Assembly: GCA_965183835.1 (NCBI GenBank)
Contig: CBCYME010000017.1
Location: forward strand, 372,001 to 436,000
DNA: 64,000 bases
DNA from: OMPR01 sp965183835
GTDB lineage: Bacteria > Pseudomonadota > Alphaproteobacteria > Rhodobacterales > Rhodobacteraceae
Direction: 5' to 3'
The stretch's first letter is position 1. Every line of letters begins with the position of its first letter. Both the position numbers and the translations under genes were made by a program. A model generated the notes under the pieces. That model made no database searches and was not told the origin of the DNA. It saw nothing but the letters and a program-made list of their open reading frames with translations. Below, in pieces: positions 18,578 to 27,387 of the stretch.

Positions 18578-18646
18578 GTGTGGCGTCCTTTGGATCAGCG
18601 TATCAGGGGAACGGTTTGGGTCGGCGCGAGTTCTCAAACACCTTTG

Positions 18647-18675
18647 CCCGGCGTCTCGTCTATCAGAGCGCCGGG
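18647..18675. other. GC-rich hairpin in the ileS upstream region
   Basis: CCCGGCG (18647-18653) and CGCCGGG (18669-18675) pair, extended by an inner CTC/GAG pairing, about 70 bp upstream of the ileS start. It could end VIT-gene transcription or sit in the ileS leader. No T-box features were recognised. Confidence 0.45.
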
Positions 18676-18792
18676 TTTATAATTCGAATAATGATCGACA
18701 TACCAAACATCTTGGTTCGGCTTATAGGCCGGGTTTGCGACCTCGTCCAGAGGGCCCGGTTGCCGCAGGTTGGTTTACTCGGGCTGCACCAT

Positions 18793-19503
18793 TCACTGAT
18801 TGAACAAAGTCCCAACACCATAGGCTATGCCCGCAGCGACGCCCCCAATGGCCAGCGTTTCCGCCCCCGACCGCCACCAAGGCGCCAGAGACCAATGTGA
18901 TTTCAACGCGCCAATTGCAAAAAACACGCCCAGCGTCATCCAAGCCGAATAGGCAAAGGCCCCCTCGAGCCCCAACAAAAAGGGCACCAACGGGATCATG
19001 CCCGCGACGAGAAAGGCAAAAAACGTCGCCATCGCAGCCCGCAAAGGGTGCGGGTCAACACCCCCAAGGCCATATTCGCCATCCAACATAAGCTGGATCC
19101 AATTGTTGCGATCTGACGTAATTTCGCGTGTCGCGTCCTCCAGAACCTGACCACTCAGGCCCTTCTGGCTCAGGATCTCGCGCACTTCCTGGCGTTCGCC
19201 ATCGGGGTATCGCACAATGTGACGCTCCTCAATTGCGCGCAGGCGTTGGATATTGTCCAACTCGGCCTTGGTCCCTGAATAATTGCCTGCGGCCATGGAA
19301 AAGCCGTCAGCCAACACATTCGCCAGCCCCAGAGCGACAATAATAAAAGGCGACAAACCCGCCCCAGCAACACCAGCCACAATCGCAAACGTTGTCACAG
19401 ACCCATCAATCGCCCCATACACCACATCCCGTAGAACCCCATGCCCCTGCGCCGTTCCGATGCGCTGCGCGATATCCTCTGGCTCGTGGCTGTGGTCCTG
19501 CAT
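18793..19503 (-). CDS. VIT1/CCC1 family membrane transporter
   Basis: A 236-residue membrane protein of the VIT1/CCC1 family (Fe2+/Mn2+ transporters). The first helix pair carries DGSVTTFAIVAGVAGAGLS and VLADGFSMAAGNY, the hallmark motif of the family. A charged cytoplasmic metal-binding segment follows (EERHIVRYPDGERQEVREIL), then three more helices. The next plus-strand gene, 140 bp away and divergent, is a truncated haemoglobin, so an iron or redox link is possible but unproven. Confidence 0.88.
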   Translation of the reverse strand: MQDHSHEPEDIAQRIGTAQGHGVLRDVVYGAIDGSVTTFAIVAGVAGAGLSPFIIVALGLANVLADGFSMAAGNYSGTKAELDNIQRLRAIEERHIVRYPDGERQEVREILSQKGLSGQVLEDATREITSDRNNWIQLMLDGEYGLGGVDPHPLRAAMATFFAFLVAGMIPLVPFLLGLEGAFAYSAWMTLGVFFAIGALKSHWSLAPWWRSGAETLAIGGVAAGIAYGVGTLFNQ

Positions 19504-19642
19504 GGCTGGCTCCGATTGGCTGGCTAGGGGTCAGTTCATCTTGTCAACTTTCATGCATATCAGCTTTGCGTCAGGTCAAAGGGGGTTTCCCAGTTGCGGT
19601 GCGCTCTCTATCTCTGACTGTGATAAACTGGTGAGATGTGAC

Positions 19643-20065
19643 ATGACCGATCAGCCCCTGCCCAACCCGCTGCGCAAATTCGAAATATCGGCAGAAGAGA
19701 TAAACCGCGTCGTCGCGGTGTTCTATGGCCGCATTCGAGCCCACGCGGTGCTGGGGCCTGTGTTTGCAAACCATGTCACGGATTGGCCTGAGCACGAGGA
19801 AAAGATTGCCGGGTTCTGGCGCAATGCGATCCTACGCGAGGGCAGCTATAACGGCAACCCGATGCGGGTTCATGTGTCCCGCCACGACATCAAGGCCGAA
19901 CACTTTCCGGATTGGCTCGACCTGTTTTACCAAGTGCTATCCGAAGAGTTGCCCCATGACATCGGTCGCAAATGGGCCGTTCTGGCGCAGCGGATTGGCG
20001 AAGGGTTCCGCACCGGGATCGTGTCGATGCGCCAACCCAAAGACGCACCACCCGTATTATTCTGA
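19643..20065 (+). CDS. group III truncated haemoglobin
   Basis: A 140-residue haem protein. The ATG at 19643 (MTDQPLPNPLRKFEIS) is chosen over earlier in-frame codons inside the divergent promoter. The group III pattern is visible: FYGRIRAHAVLGPVF, then EEKIAGFWRNAIL, then MRVHVSRHDIKAEHFPDWLDLF with the likely proximal histidine. Such globins are linked to NO or peroxide handling in microaerobic cells. Its 3' end overlaps the convergent DUF697 gene by 9 bp. Confidence 0.88.
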   Translation: MTDQPLPNPLRKFEISAEEINRVVAVFYGRIRAHAVLGPVFANHVTDWPEHEEKIAGFWRNAILREGSYNGNPMRVHVSRHDIKAEHFPDWLDLFYQVLSEELPHDIGRKWAVLAQRIGEGFRTGIVSMRQPKDAPPVLF

Positions 20066-21055
20066 CCCCTTCGAGAACAACCCGCCAAGGGCGCGTTTGA
20101 TCACCTGCCGAACCGAAGGCTGGTGACGCTCGGAAAATGGCAAGGGCCTGCACACTTCCATCGCGGCGATCCCAACACGCGCGGACAGGGCACCATTCAC
20201 CAGCCCCTCGCCAAAACGACGGGACAGGCGGCTCAGGATCGATCCCCCAAGGATCGGCTCCAACAGATCATCCCCAACCGCCACCGCGCCCGTGGCCACC
20301 AAATGGGTGAAAACAGCACGGGTCAGGCGCCAGCTCCCCAAGAACCCGGCCCGGCCCCCGTATATTTCAGCAATGCGCCGGATCATGCGCAGCGACGCCG
20401 TCAGCGCCGTGGCCACATCCGCCAAGGCCAAAGGCACAAGGGCAGTCACCGTCGCAACTTGCCGGGCTGCCGCTTCAACCTCTCGCAAGGCGGCTGCATC
20501 AAGCGGGGCCAACAGCTCTGCCTCGGCAAGGTCCATCAACGCAACCGCATCAAATTGATCCGACGTCCGTTCGGCCAGCCGTTCGCGCCCCCAGCGCGTA
20601 TCCTCTCGCCCGGAATACAACGCATCAAGGCGCTTCATCACCGCGCGGGCCTGATCCAAACTTTGATCCGCCAAAGCCGTGTCGGCGGCCTGCCGCACCC
20701 CATCAATACGGCTCAGTCGACCAATCGCAGCAATTTCGCGGATCGCAATCAGCAAAAGAACCACAACAAACGCGCCCAGCAAACCGGCCATGGCCCAGCC
20801 AAGGATCGGCATGCGCAGGATCAACGAATTGGCAAAATCCCACGCCGCAACCGAGACCACCGCCCCGAGCACCGCCATCGCCAATCCCCAGAACCATTTC
20901 GACAGGGCCGATGGCTTGCGCGCGGCGACACGCGCGGCCATCTGCATGGCCTGCCCGGTTGGTGCCACAAGATCCGGCACGGGTGGTGCATCAGTAACTT
21001 GGGGGGCCTCTTGTGTTTCGTCGTCAAGATCAATCAAAACCGGACCTTTGGTCAT
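20057..21055 (-). CDS. YcjF/DUF697 family inner-membrane protein
   Basis: A 332-residue protein of the YcjF (TIGR01620/DUF697) family. A charged cytoplasmic N-terminus of about 45 residues precedes two hydrophobic helices near residues 55-105. A long C-terminal domain rich in Ala and Leu follows (VTALVPLALADVATALTASLRMIRRIAEIYGG), characteristic of DUF697. It overlaps the GNAT gene by 4 bp and is the last gene of a ycjX-GNAT-ycjF operon. YcjX/YcjF pairs are linked to envelope stress in other bacteria; the mechanism is not established. Confidence 0.88.
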   Translation of the reverse strand: MTKGPVLIDLDDETQEAPQVTDAPPVPDLVAPTGQAMQMAARVAARKPSALSKWFWGLAMAVLGAVVSVAAWDFANSLILRMPILGWAMAGLLGAFVVVLLLIAIREIAAIGRLSRIDGVRQAADTALADQSLDQARAVMKRLDALYSGREDTRWGRERLAERTSDQFDAVALMDLAEAELLAPLDAAALREVEAAARQVATVTALVPLALADVATALTASLRMIRRIAEIYGGRAGFLGSWRLTRAVFTHLVATGAVAVGDDLLEPILGGSILSRLSRRFGEGLVNGALSARVGIAAMEVCRPLPFSERHQPSVRQVIKRALGGLFSKGSE

Positions 21056-21504
21056 GCTGCACGCCCCTCACGTTGCCAGACATATGTGATGTCCGGCAGG
21101 TTCTCTTCGTTATCGTTCCCGTTGCCGCGGCGTGTTTCGATAAAGCCGTGGCGCAGATAAAAGCGTTGCGCCCCTGGGTTGGCCTGAACGGCACGCACCA
21201 TCAGGCGGGATACTTGCTGCCGGGCCATAGCCAACAGCTGCTGCCCTACACCCTGCCCCTGTGCGTCAGCTGCTACATAGAGGCTACAGATCTCATCCCC
21301 ATCCAACGCCATGAAGCCGACGGCGCGTCCGTCCTGCTCTGCGACTGTGACCCAACCCCGGTCGATCATCACTCCGCAGAACGCGATAGCTTCCGCCAAC
21401 GAATACAGACCTGCCGTTCCCTCTGCCGCATTCAGTGAATCGTACAAAATCGCCCCTAAACTCCCCGTTTCGGTCGAACGGGCTGGCCGCAGGACTGGGG
21501 TCAT
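21052..21504 (-). CDS. GNAT family N-acetyltransferase
   Basis: A 150-residue acetyltransferase. The ATG at 21502-21504 overlaps the ycjX stop by 4 bp and is preferred over the longer frame. The acetyl-CoA loop is ICSLYVAADAQGQGVGQQLL, and the C-terminal part ANPGAQRFYLRHGFIET is classical for GNAT proteins. It separates ycjX from ycjF, which are adjacent in many genomes. Its acceptor is unknown. Confidence 0.88.
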   Translation of the reverse strand: MTPVLRPARSTETGSLGAILYDSLNAAEGTAGLYSLAEAIAFCGVMIDRGWVTVAEQDGRAVGFMALDGDEICSLYVAADAQGQGVGQQLLAMARQQVSRLMVRAVQANPGAQRFYLRHGFIETRRGNGNDNEENLPDITYVWQREGRAA

Positions 21505-22943
21505 AGCCGATCGCCGATCAAAAATTGCGCCGCCCGATCCAGCCGGATATGCGGAGGGCCGTCGCCGGGCACCAATGTCAGGGGCGCTGGCGCAAAGGAC
21601 ATCGCCTGAAAATCTGCATCCAACCACGTGTCTGCCCCGTCTCTGGCGGGGCCCAACAAATGCCCGGGATCCTGCGGCAATTCACCGGGATAAAACGCGG
21701 CGGGTTTTCCGGTTTCTTGCAAAATCCCGCGAACACAGGGCAAATCCCGCCCATTGTGGCTGCGGATTTCTTCGGTGGTGGCGCGCAAAGCCGCCAGCGA
21801 AAGCGCCGAGGTTTCAGCGCCTGCAAACTGTGCCCGGTCTCGGGCTTCGCGGGTCAGGGCCTCGATAATCGCAGTCAGGCGCGCATGTTGCGTGTGATGC
21901 AAGTGGTCCGCTTTGGTTGCCGCAAACAGGATCCGATCAATGCGTTTGCCCAACAGCAATCGAGTCAGCCACGCATTCCGCCCGGGGCGAAACGCCCCCA
22001 GAATATCGGCCATGGCGCGGCGCATGTCCTCAACCGCTTGCGGGCCTTTGTGAATTGCGCCCAAGGCATCAACCAACACCACCTGCCGGTCGATTTTAGC
22101 GAAATGATCCCGAAAGAACGGTTTCACCACTTGTGATTTATACGCCTCATACCGTCGCTGCATTTCCCGATGCAGGCTGCGCCGGGGGCCGACGCCTTGG
22201 ACAGCAAGGGGGGCAAAGGTCAAAACGGGCGAGCCCGCCAAATCACCTGGCAGCAAAAACCGCCCGGGCGTGCAGTCGTAAAACCCCTCGCTCTGCGCGG
22301 CGGATAGGTAATCGGCAAATGCACGTGCAAGGCCTTGGGCCTCGGGCTCGGCATGTGCCGCTGCGGGGTCCGCTTTGGCCGCCAGTGCCAGAAAATCACT
22401 TGCACAAGCGCGGCTGTGTAACCGGTCCAGTGTTTCGCGCGACCAATCCTCGTAACTTTTGTCCAGCAAGGCCAGATCCAACAGCCATTCGCCGGGATAA
22501 TCCACAATATCCAAATGCACCGTGCGCGGGCCTTGCAGGCCGCTCAGCAACCCCGAGGGGCGCACCCGCAGAGACAAGCGCAGCTCTGATGTGGCCCGTG
22601 TGCTATCGGGCCAATGTGGTGACGGGCCAGTCAGGGCACCCAGATGCGCCTCGTAATCAAACCGCGGAACCGTGTCATCAGGTTGGGGCTGCAAATAAGC
22701 GGCTTCGATCCGCCCCTCTTGCGCAGCCACAAGCCCCGGCATCCGCCCCCGGTCCAGCAAATTCGCAACCAAAGAGCTGATAAAGACCGTTTTGCCCGAC
22801 CGCGCCAGCCCAGTAACCCCGACCCGGATCACTGGTTCAAAAAACGTCTCGGAAATTGAGTCGCTTACAGATTCAACGCCGCGTACCAAATTGTCGGCGA
22901 GAGAAGAAAATACCAAACCGCTGCCCCTATTGCTTTGCTTCAA
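21501..22943 (-). CDS. YcjX family P-loop protein (DUF463)
   Basis: A 480-residue putative nucleotide-binding protein. The Walker A motif is GLARSGKTVFISS near residues 45-52, and a Walker-B-like stretch follows (VHLDIVDYPGEWLLDL). QVVLVDALGAIHKGPQ and ILFAATKADHLHH (TKAD resembling a GTPase NKxD) support a GTPase-like fold. It is first in the operon with GNAT and DUF697 genes. YcjX is a conserved partner of YcjF. Confidence 0.9.
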   Translation of the reverse strand: MKQSNRGSGLVFSSLADNLVRGVESVSDSISETFFEPVIRVGVTGLARSGKTVFISSLVANLLDRGRMPGLVAAQEGRIEAAYLQPQPDDTVPRFDYEAHLGALTGPSPHWPDSTRATSELRLSLRVRPSGLLSGLQGPRTVHLDIVDYPGEWLLDLALLDKSYEDWSRETLDRLHSRACASDFLALAAKADPAAAHAEPEAQGLARAFADYLSAAQSEGFYDCTPGRFLLPGDLAGSPVLTFAPLAVQGVGPRRSLHREMQRRYEAYKSQVVKPFFRDHFAKIDRQVVLVDALGAIHKGPQAVEDMRRAMADILGAFRPGRNAWLTRLLLGKRIDRILFAATKADHLHHTQHARLTAIIEALTREARDRAQFAGAETSALSLAALRATTEEIRSHNGRDLPCVRGILQETGKPAAFYPGELPQDPGHLLGPARDGADTWLDADFQAMSFAPAPLTLVPGDGPPHIRLDRAAQFLIGDRL

Positions 22944-23004
22944 GATAGGAAGACCAACACGCCATGCCTAGACTTGTATCCATCATCGCGTTACCAGCGC
23001 GCCC

Positions 23005-23772
23005 ATGCCACGTTTTGCGTTAAAAGTCGAATACCACGGAGCACCCTTTGTCGGATGGCAAAGGCAAAAGGAACACGTGTCTGTTCAAGGCACGATCGAG
23101 GCGGCCCTAGCCAAGCTGGAACCCGGCCCCCATACCATCGCAGCAGCCGGGCGTACCGATGCAGGGGTGCATGGGTTGGGACAGGTTGCGCATTGTGACA
23201 TGACGCGGGACTGGGACCCCTTTCGCTTGTCCGAGGCGCTGAATTACCATCTAAAACCAAACCCAATTGCGATTGTCGCCTGTTCACGGGTTGATGACGA
23301 TTGGCACGCGCGTTTTTCCGCGTTGGAGCGCCAATATCTGTTCCGCATTCTGACACGCCGCGCGCCAGCCACCCATGACAAGGGGCAGGTTTGGCAAGTC
23401 AGCAATCCGTTGAATGTCCCCGAGATGCAACGCGCGGCCGACATGTTGTTGGGCAAGCACGATTTCACCACGTTTCGCTCAACCATCTGTCAGGCGCTGA
23501 GCCCTATCAAAACGTTAGATGAATTGCGCGTCGAACAGGTTGACGGCTTTGCCGGGACCGAGGTGCATTTCCACGTGCGTGCGCGGTCGTTCCTGCACAA
23601 TCAGGTCCGCAGCTTTGTCGGCACGTTGGAGCGGGTCGGTGCAGGATATTGGACCCCCGAAGATGTGCGCGACGCGCTTGAGGCGAAAGAGCGCGCAGCC
23701 TGTGGCCCGGTTTGCCCCCCGCAAGGGTTGTACCTTGCAGGTGTTGTGTATTCACAAGATCCGTTTGCCTGA
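23005..23772 (+). CDS. truA: tRNA pseudouridine(38-40) synthase TruA
   Basis: A 255-residue enzyme that isomerises uridines 38-40 in the tRNA anticodon stem. The catalytic aspartate D52 lies in AAGRTDAGVHGLGQVAH. Other family motifs are RFSALERQYLFRIL and FHVRARSFLHNQVRSFVGTL. It ends one base before the stop of the convergent thioesterase gene. Confidence 0.96.
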   Translation: MPRFALKVEYHGAPFVGWQRQKEHVSVQGTIEAALAKLEPGPHTIAAAGRTDAGVHGLGQVAHCDMTRDWDPFRLSEALNYHLKPNPIAIVACSRVDDDWHARFSALERQYLFRILTRRAPATHDKGQVWQVSNPLNVPEMQRAADMLLGKHDFTTFRSTICQALSPIKTLDELRVEQVDGFAGTEVHFHVRARSFLHNQVRSFVGTLERVGAGYWTPEDVRDALEAKERAACGPVCPPQGLYLAGVVYSQDPFA

Positions 23773-24579
23773 TCAGGCTTTGATCGGGTGAAGAACCAAG
23801 GTTTGTAGCGCAACGCCAACCGGCCCTTGGGTGTCATGCAGGATGGAATGCGACATCCCCACCCCGTTGTCATGCCAATGCGAAATCGCTTCGGACGCGA
23901 GCCAGTTTGACACGGGTTCCCGGTGGATCTGCAGCGTCAGGTCTGTATTCATAAAACCCAGCTTGACCGGCGGGGCGTTCCACGAAATCCCGTTGCCGCA
24001 ATCCGCAAGCGCGCACATGGATTGAATCGGCGATGGATCTTCGTCTTCTAACAATGCAGGTGTGCGCATCCAAACCGTCTTGGGTCCTGGTTCGCGAGTC
24101 ACACCCGGAGGAAAAGCAGTTTCCGTATATTGGCCAAACGAAGGCTTGTCGTGCAGAGCCCCGACCAAGAGCGGGTCAGCAGGGATCGCATCCCCAAAAT
24201 TCAGCGGCTGAACCTGTGCGGTTGGCACGTCCGACATGGTTTTCCGGGTCAAATGCATCGACGTAGCGGTCATGCAAAGTGTGCCATCCAACCCGTGCAC
24301 CTCGACCCGCGTGGTTGCCAAAGTGCGTGTGTTCCGGGTCAATTCCGTTTCTATCATCAACCCAGTGACGGGCAGCGGGCGCAACACATCCAAGGTGAGC
24401 CGCGTCAACATTTTGTCGGGACCAACAGCGGTTTCTGCCGCCCGGGCCACCAGGCCCGTTACAGGTCCGGCATGGCAATGATCCGGGGACCAAGGCCCCC
24501 GTGCAGGATCATTGCCTATGAACACCCCCTCAGGAGTTTGCGTGAAATAGGTCGCGCCGCCAAAGGGAGTGTCTTTCAT
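23773..24579 (-). CDS. double-hotdog acyl-CoA thioesterase family protein
   Basis: A 268-residue protein of the TesB-like/4HBT_3 group. The N-terminal hotdog contains RGPWSPDHCHAGPVTGLVARAAE and the central strand LTRLTLDVLRPLPV. The C-terminal hotdog contains NTDLTLQIHREPVSNWLASEA and GPVGVALQTLVLHP. It lies 10 bp downstream of the acyl-CoA dehydrogenase on the same strand, so the two probably act on the same acyl-CoA pool. Substrate length is not readable. Confidence 0.82.
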   Translation of the reverse strand: MKDTPFGGATYFTQTPEGVFIGNDPARGPWSPDHCHAGPVTGLVARAAETAVGPDKMLTRLTLDVLRPLPVTGLMIETELTRNTRTLATTRVEVHGLDGTLCMTATSMHLTRKTMSDVPTAQVQPLNFGDAIPADPLLVGALHDKPSFGQYTETAFPPGVTREPGPKTVWMRTPALLEDEDPSPIQSMCALADCGNGISWNAPPVKLGFMNTDLTLQIHREPVSNWLASEAISHWHDNGVGMSHSILHDTQGPVGVALQTLVLHPIKA

Positions 24580-24589
24580 CGTGTCACCT

Positions 24590-25825
24590 TCAGATTTTTT
24601 CTTGGGTGTACTTCTTTAGTTCGACGCGCGCCACCTGACGACGGTGAACCGCATCTGGCCCGTCTGCCAACCGCAAGGTCCGCACATGCGTCCAGGCAAT
24701 CGCCAGTGGAGTATCTTGGCTGACGCCCGCGCCCCCAAACATCTGAACCGCCTCATCAATCACCTTGAGCGCGACGCGCGGGGCAACGACTTTGATCTGG
24801 CTGATCCAGGGAGCCGCGGCACGTGGGTCGCCCTGATCCATGTACCAAGCGGCCTTGAGGCACAGCAGGCGCGCCATTTCGATATCCATCCGGCATTCTG
24901 CGATGATGTCAAAGTTGGCGCCCAGATTGGCCAGTTTCTTGCCAAAAGCTTCGCGTTGCAGCGAACGTTTGCACATCTGCTCCAGAGCGGATTCCGCCTG
25001 ACCGATGGCGCGCATGCAGTGATGGATGCGGCCGGGGCCAAGCCGTCCTTGCGAGATTTCGAACCCGCGCCCTTCGCCCAGCAGGATGCTGTCAGCGGGC
25101 ACGCGCACGTTGGTGAACCGAATATGCATATGGCCGTGGGGCGCGTCGTCATGGCCATAGACCTGCATCGGGCGCAGGATCTCGATCCCGTCGGCATCTG
25201 CAGGCACCACGATCATCGATTGGCGCTGGTGCTTGGGCATCTCTTCGCCAGCGGTTTTCACCATGACGATGTAAACCTTACACCGCGGATCACCCGCGCC
25301 GGACGACCACCATTTTTCACCGTTCAGGACATAGTCATCGCCATCGCGCACACAGGACATCCGCACGTTAGTCGCGTCTGAGCTGGCGACATCGGGTTCG
25401 GTCATCAGATAGGCCGAGCGGATTTTGCCCTCAAGCAAGGGGGCCAGCCATTCTTGTTTCATCGCCTCGTTGCCGTAGCGCTCGAACACTTCCATATTGC
25501 CAGTATCAGGCGCGGCACAGTTGAACACTTCGGCGCCCAGCGGGGTTTTACCCATTTCTTCGGCGAAATAGGCGTATTCAACAGTGGTCAGACCAAAGCC
25601 TTTGTCGCTGTCGGTCAGCCAGAAATTCCACAGGCCAGCGGCTTTGGCCTTGGCCTTCAACCCTTCGAGGATCTCGGTTTGACGGGCGGTATACTGCCAG
25701 CGATCTTCTTTTGCGATCTCGGCTTGATATTCTTCTTCCATCGGCATGATGTCGTCGCGGATCATCGTTGCGACCCGATCCAGCAACTTGCGGTTCTCTT
25801 CCCGCATTCCAAACGTCATGTTCAT
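24590..25825 (-). CDS. acyl-CoA dehydrogenase family protein
   Basis: A 411-residue flavoprotein starting MNMTFGMREENRKLL at 25825, with a strong GAGGAGGG upstream. The frame stays open to 26491, but that extension is antisense to ghrA. The FAD/substrate motifs are AYLMTEPDVASSDATN, LNGEKWWSSGAGDPR and QMFGGAGVSQDTPLA. The C-terminal end LADGPDAVHRRQVA resembles the ACAD10/11-like subgroup (consensus DGPDEVH), with Ala in place of Glu at one position. It is probably co-transcribed with the thioesterase 10 bp downstream. Confidence 0.9.
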   Translation of the reverse strand: MNMTFGMREENRKLLDRVATMIRDDIMPMEEEYQAEIAKEDRWQYTARQTEILEGLKAKAKAAGLWNFWLTDSDKGFGLTTVEYAYFAEEMGKTPLGAEVFNCAAPDTGNMEVFERYGNEAMKQEWLAPLLEGKIRSAYLMTEPDVASSDATNVRMSCVRDGDDYVLNGEKWWSSGAGDPRCKVYIVMVKTAGEEMPKHQRQSMIVVPADADGIEILRPMQVYGHDDAPHGHMHIRFTNVRVPADSILLGEGRGFEISQGRLGPGRIHHCMRAIGQAESALEQMCKRSLQREAFGKKLANLGANFDIIAECRMDIEMARLLCLKAAWYMDQGDPRAAAPWISQIKVVAPRVALKVIDEAVQMFGGAGVSQDTPLAIAWTHVRTLRLADGPDAVHRRQVARVELKKYTQEKI

Positions 25826-25954
25826 GAATTCCCTCCTCCTCAATCCGGTAAAACAACGCTTTACCTTTGAACAAGAGGATGACTTAGCTGCTGGATGAGA
25901 GTCTAGACGTGTGACGGCACGTAATCGAATAGTTTGTCTGCAAAGGAAAGAAAC

Positions 25955-26890
25955 ATGGCGTTGCTGATCGATATCGGGATCACGGGGTGGATGGAAGAAA
26001 GCGATCTGGCGGCGCAAGTGCTGGCCAGTACGCCTGGCGCAGATGTGCGCATCAGCACGGATATGGGCAACCCCGAAGACATCACAATGGCCGCCGTTGT
26101 CAGTCTGAACCCGGATCGCCCAGCGCAGTTGCCCAACCTGCAATTGGTGCAAAAGCTGGGGGCTGGTGTCGAGACAATCGTCAACCACCCTGCCCTGCCC
26201 GACCATGTGCGCGTCACCCGGTTGAAACCGGATGCGCCAGCGCGTGAAATTGCGGAATGGTTTTTGGCCTATGTGCTGCGGGCCCAACGCCACCTGAACG
26301 AACATGCCGCATCCCAATCCAATGCGGCGTGGAAACCGATCGAACCCCGATACACCCCGGATACGGTGGTGGGCGTGCTTGGGCTGGGCCATATCGGCAG
26401 CCGATCCGCCGGAATGCTGCGTGACATCGGGTTCAAGGTCAAAGGGTGGAGCCGGTCCCCCAAGACCATCGACGGCGTTGAATGCCTGCATGGTTATGAC
26501 GCCTTACCTGCCATGCTGGGCGAGTGTGATTTTGTATGCGCCATCCTGCCATCGACCGAAGAAACGCGCGGGCTTTTTAACAGCGAGATGCTCGCCGCAC
26601 TGAAGCCCGGCAGCCAGTTGCTCAACGCTGGTCGTGGAGATCTTATTGATGAAGTCGCGCTGATAGCAGCCTTGGATAACGGCCCACTAGAGCATGCGAT
26701 CCTCGACGTGGTCAGTCAGGAACCTTTGCCAGCGGATAACCCACTCTGGGCACATCCCAAAGTTACCATCACGCCCCACGTGTCGGGGTGGCATTTGGGT
26801 GAGGCCCTGTCTGATGTGGCTGAAAACTATCGTCGCCTCAGCACCGGCGAAGTGCTTTTGCACGAAGTAGATCGTGCGCGCGGATACTAA
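25955..26890 (+). CDS. ghrA: glyoxylate/hydroxypyruvate reductase A
   Basis: A 311-residue NAD(P)H-dependent D-2-hydroxyacid dehydrogenase of the GhrA branch. The ATG at 25955 follows AAAGGAAAG and is preferred to a codon 7 residues earlier. The nucleotide-binding loop is VVGVLGLGHIGSRSA. LLNAGRGDLIDE carries the substrate arginine, and TPHVSGW the catalytic histidine. The enzyme reduces glyoxylate to glycolate and hydroxypyruvate to glycerate. Its position about 2 kb from the purine genes, whose end product is glyoxylate, makes a role in glyoxylate disposal plausible. Confidence 0.9.
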   Translation: MALLIDIGITGWMEESDLAAQVLASTPGADVRISTDMGNPEDITMAAVVSLNPDRPAQLPNLQLVQKLGAGVETIVNHPALPDHVRVTRLKPDAPAREIAEWFLAYVLRAQRHLNEHAASQSNAAWKPIEPRYTPDTVVGVLGLGHIGSRSAGMLRDIGFKVKGWSRSPKTIDGVECLHGYDALPAMLGECDFVCAILPSTEETRGLFNSEMLAALKPGSQLLNAGRGDLIDEVALIAALDNGPLEHAILDVVSQEPLPADNPLWAHPKVTITPHVSGWHLGEALSDVAENYRRLSTGEVLLHEVDRARGY

Positions 26891-26899
26891 AACCACTTC

Positions 26900-26927
26900 A
26901 GCGCCTCAGGGTACGTCCTGAGGCGCT
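26900..26927. terminator. shared hairpin between convergent ghrA and gcvH
   Basis: AGCGCCTCAGG (26900-26910) and CCTGAGGCGCT (26917-26927) form a perfect 11-bp stem with a 6-nt loop. It sits between two converging genes and could end transcription from both sides, although T tracts are weak. Confidence 0.75.
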
Positions 26928-26950
26928 AAGCTGCGACATGGCCGCAAAAC

Positions 26951-27310
26951 TTATCCGATGAAACGGTTGTACGCAGCTTCGTCCATGTATTCGTCCATGG
27001 GCGACAGATCCGCTGGCTTCATCTTAAAGAACCATGCATCACCAGTTGGGTCGTCGTTCACCTTACCAGGGTTCTCAGTCAAAGTGTCGTTCACTTCGAC
27101 GATTTCGCCATCCAGCGGGGCCAAAACATCCGAGGCCGCTTTGACCGATTCAATCACGACGATTTCATCGTCTTTAACCACTTCGGTGCCAACTTCGGGC
27201 AATTCAAGGAAGACAACATCCCCCAGTTGTTCTGCCGCATGAGCCGTGATGCCAACCACGATAAGATCCCCTTCGGGCAACAGCCACTCATGTTCTTCGG
27301 TATACTTCAT
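26951..27310 (-). CDS. gcvH: glycine cleavage system H protein
   Basis: A 119-residue lipoyl carrier protein that shuttles the aminomethyl group between GcvP, GcvT and lipoamide dehydrogenase. The lipoylated lysine is K57 in VIESVKAASDV. The starting KYTEEHEWL and the terminal NRFIG are typical. No gcvT or gcvP flanks it, so it is separated from the rest of the system in this window. Confidence 0.96.
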   Translation of the reverse strand: MKYTEEHEWLLPEGDLIVVGITAHAAEQLGDVVFLELPEVGTEVVKDDEIVVIESVKAASDVLAPLDGEIVEVNDTLTENPGKVNDDPTGDAWFFKMKPADLSPMDEYMDEAAYNRFIG

Positions 27311-27387
27311 GTCTTCGTCTTCCCTCTTCTTCTTTGACCGTCATACGCTGAACCAAAATCTGCCAATTTCAAAACCTAAGTTTCAAA

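Noticed and set aside
17078..18682. 534-codon open frame opposite ileS
   Set aside because: A GC-rich shadow of a well-defined synthetase gene; its translation has no recognisable domain.
25826..26491. 222-codon N-terminal extension of the acyl-CoA dehydrogenase frame
   Set aside because: It is antisense to ghrA, has no family similarity, and the ATG at 25825 has a strong GAGGAGGG site and begins the normal family N-terminus.
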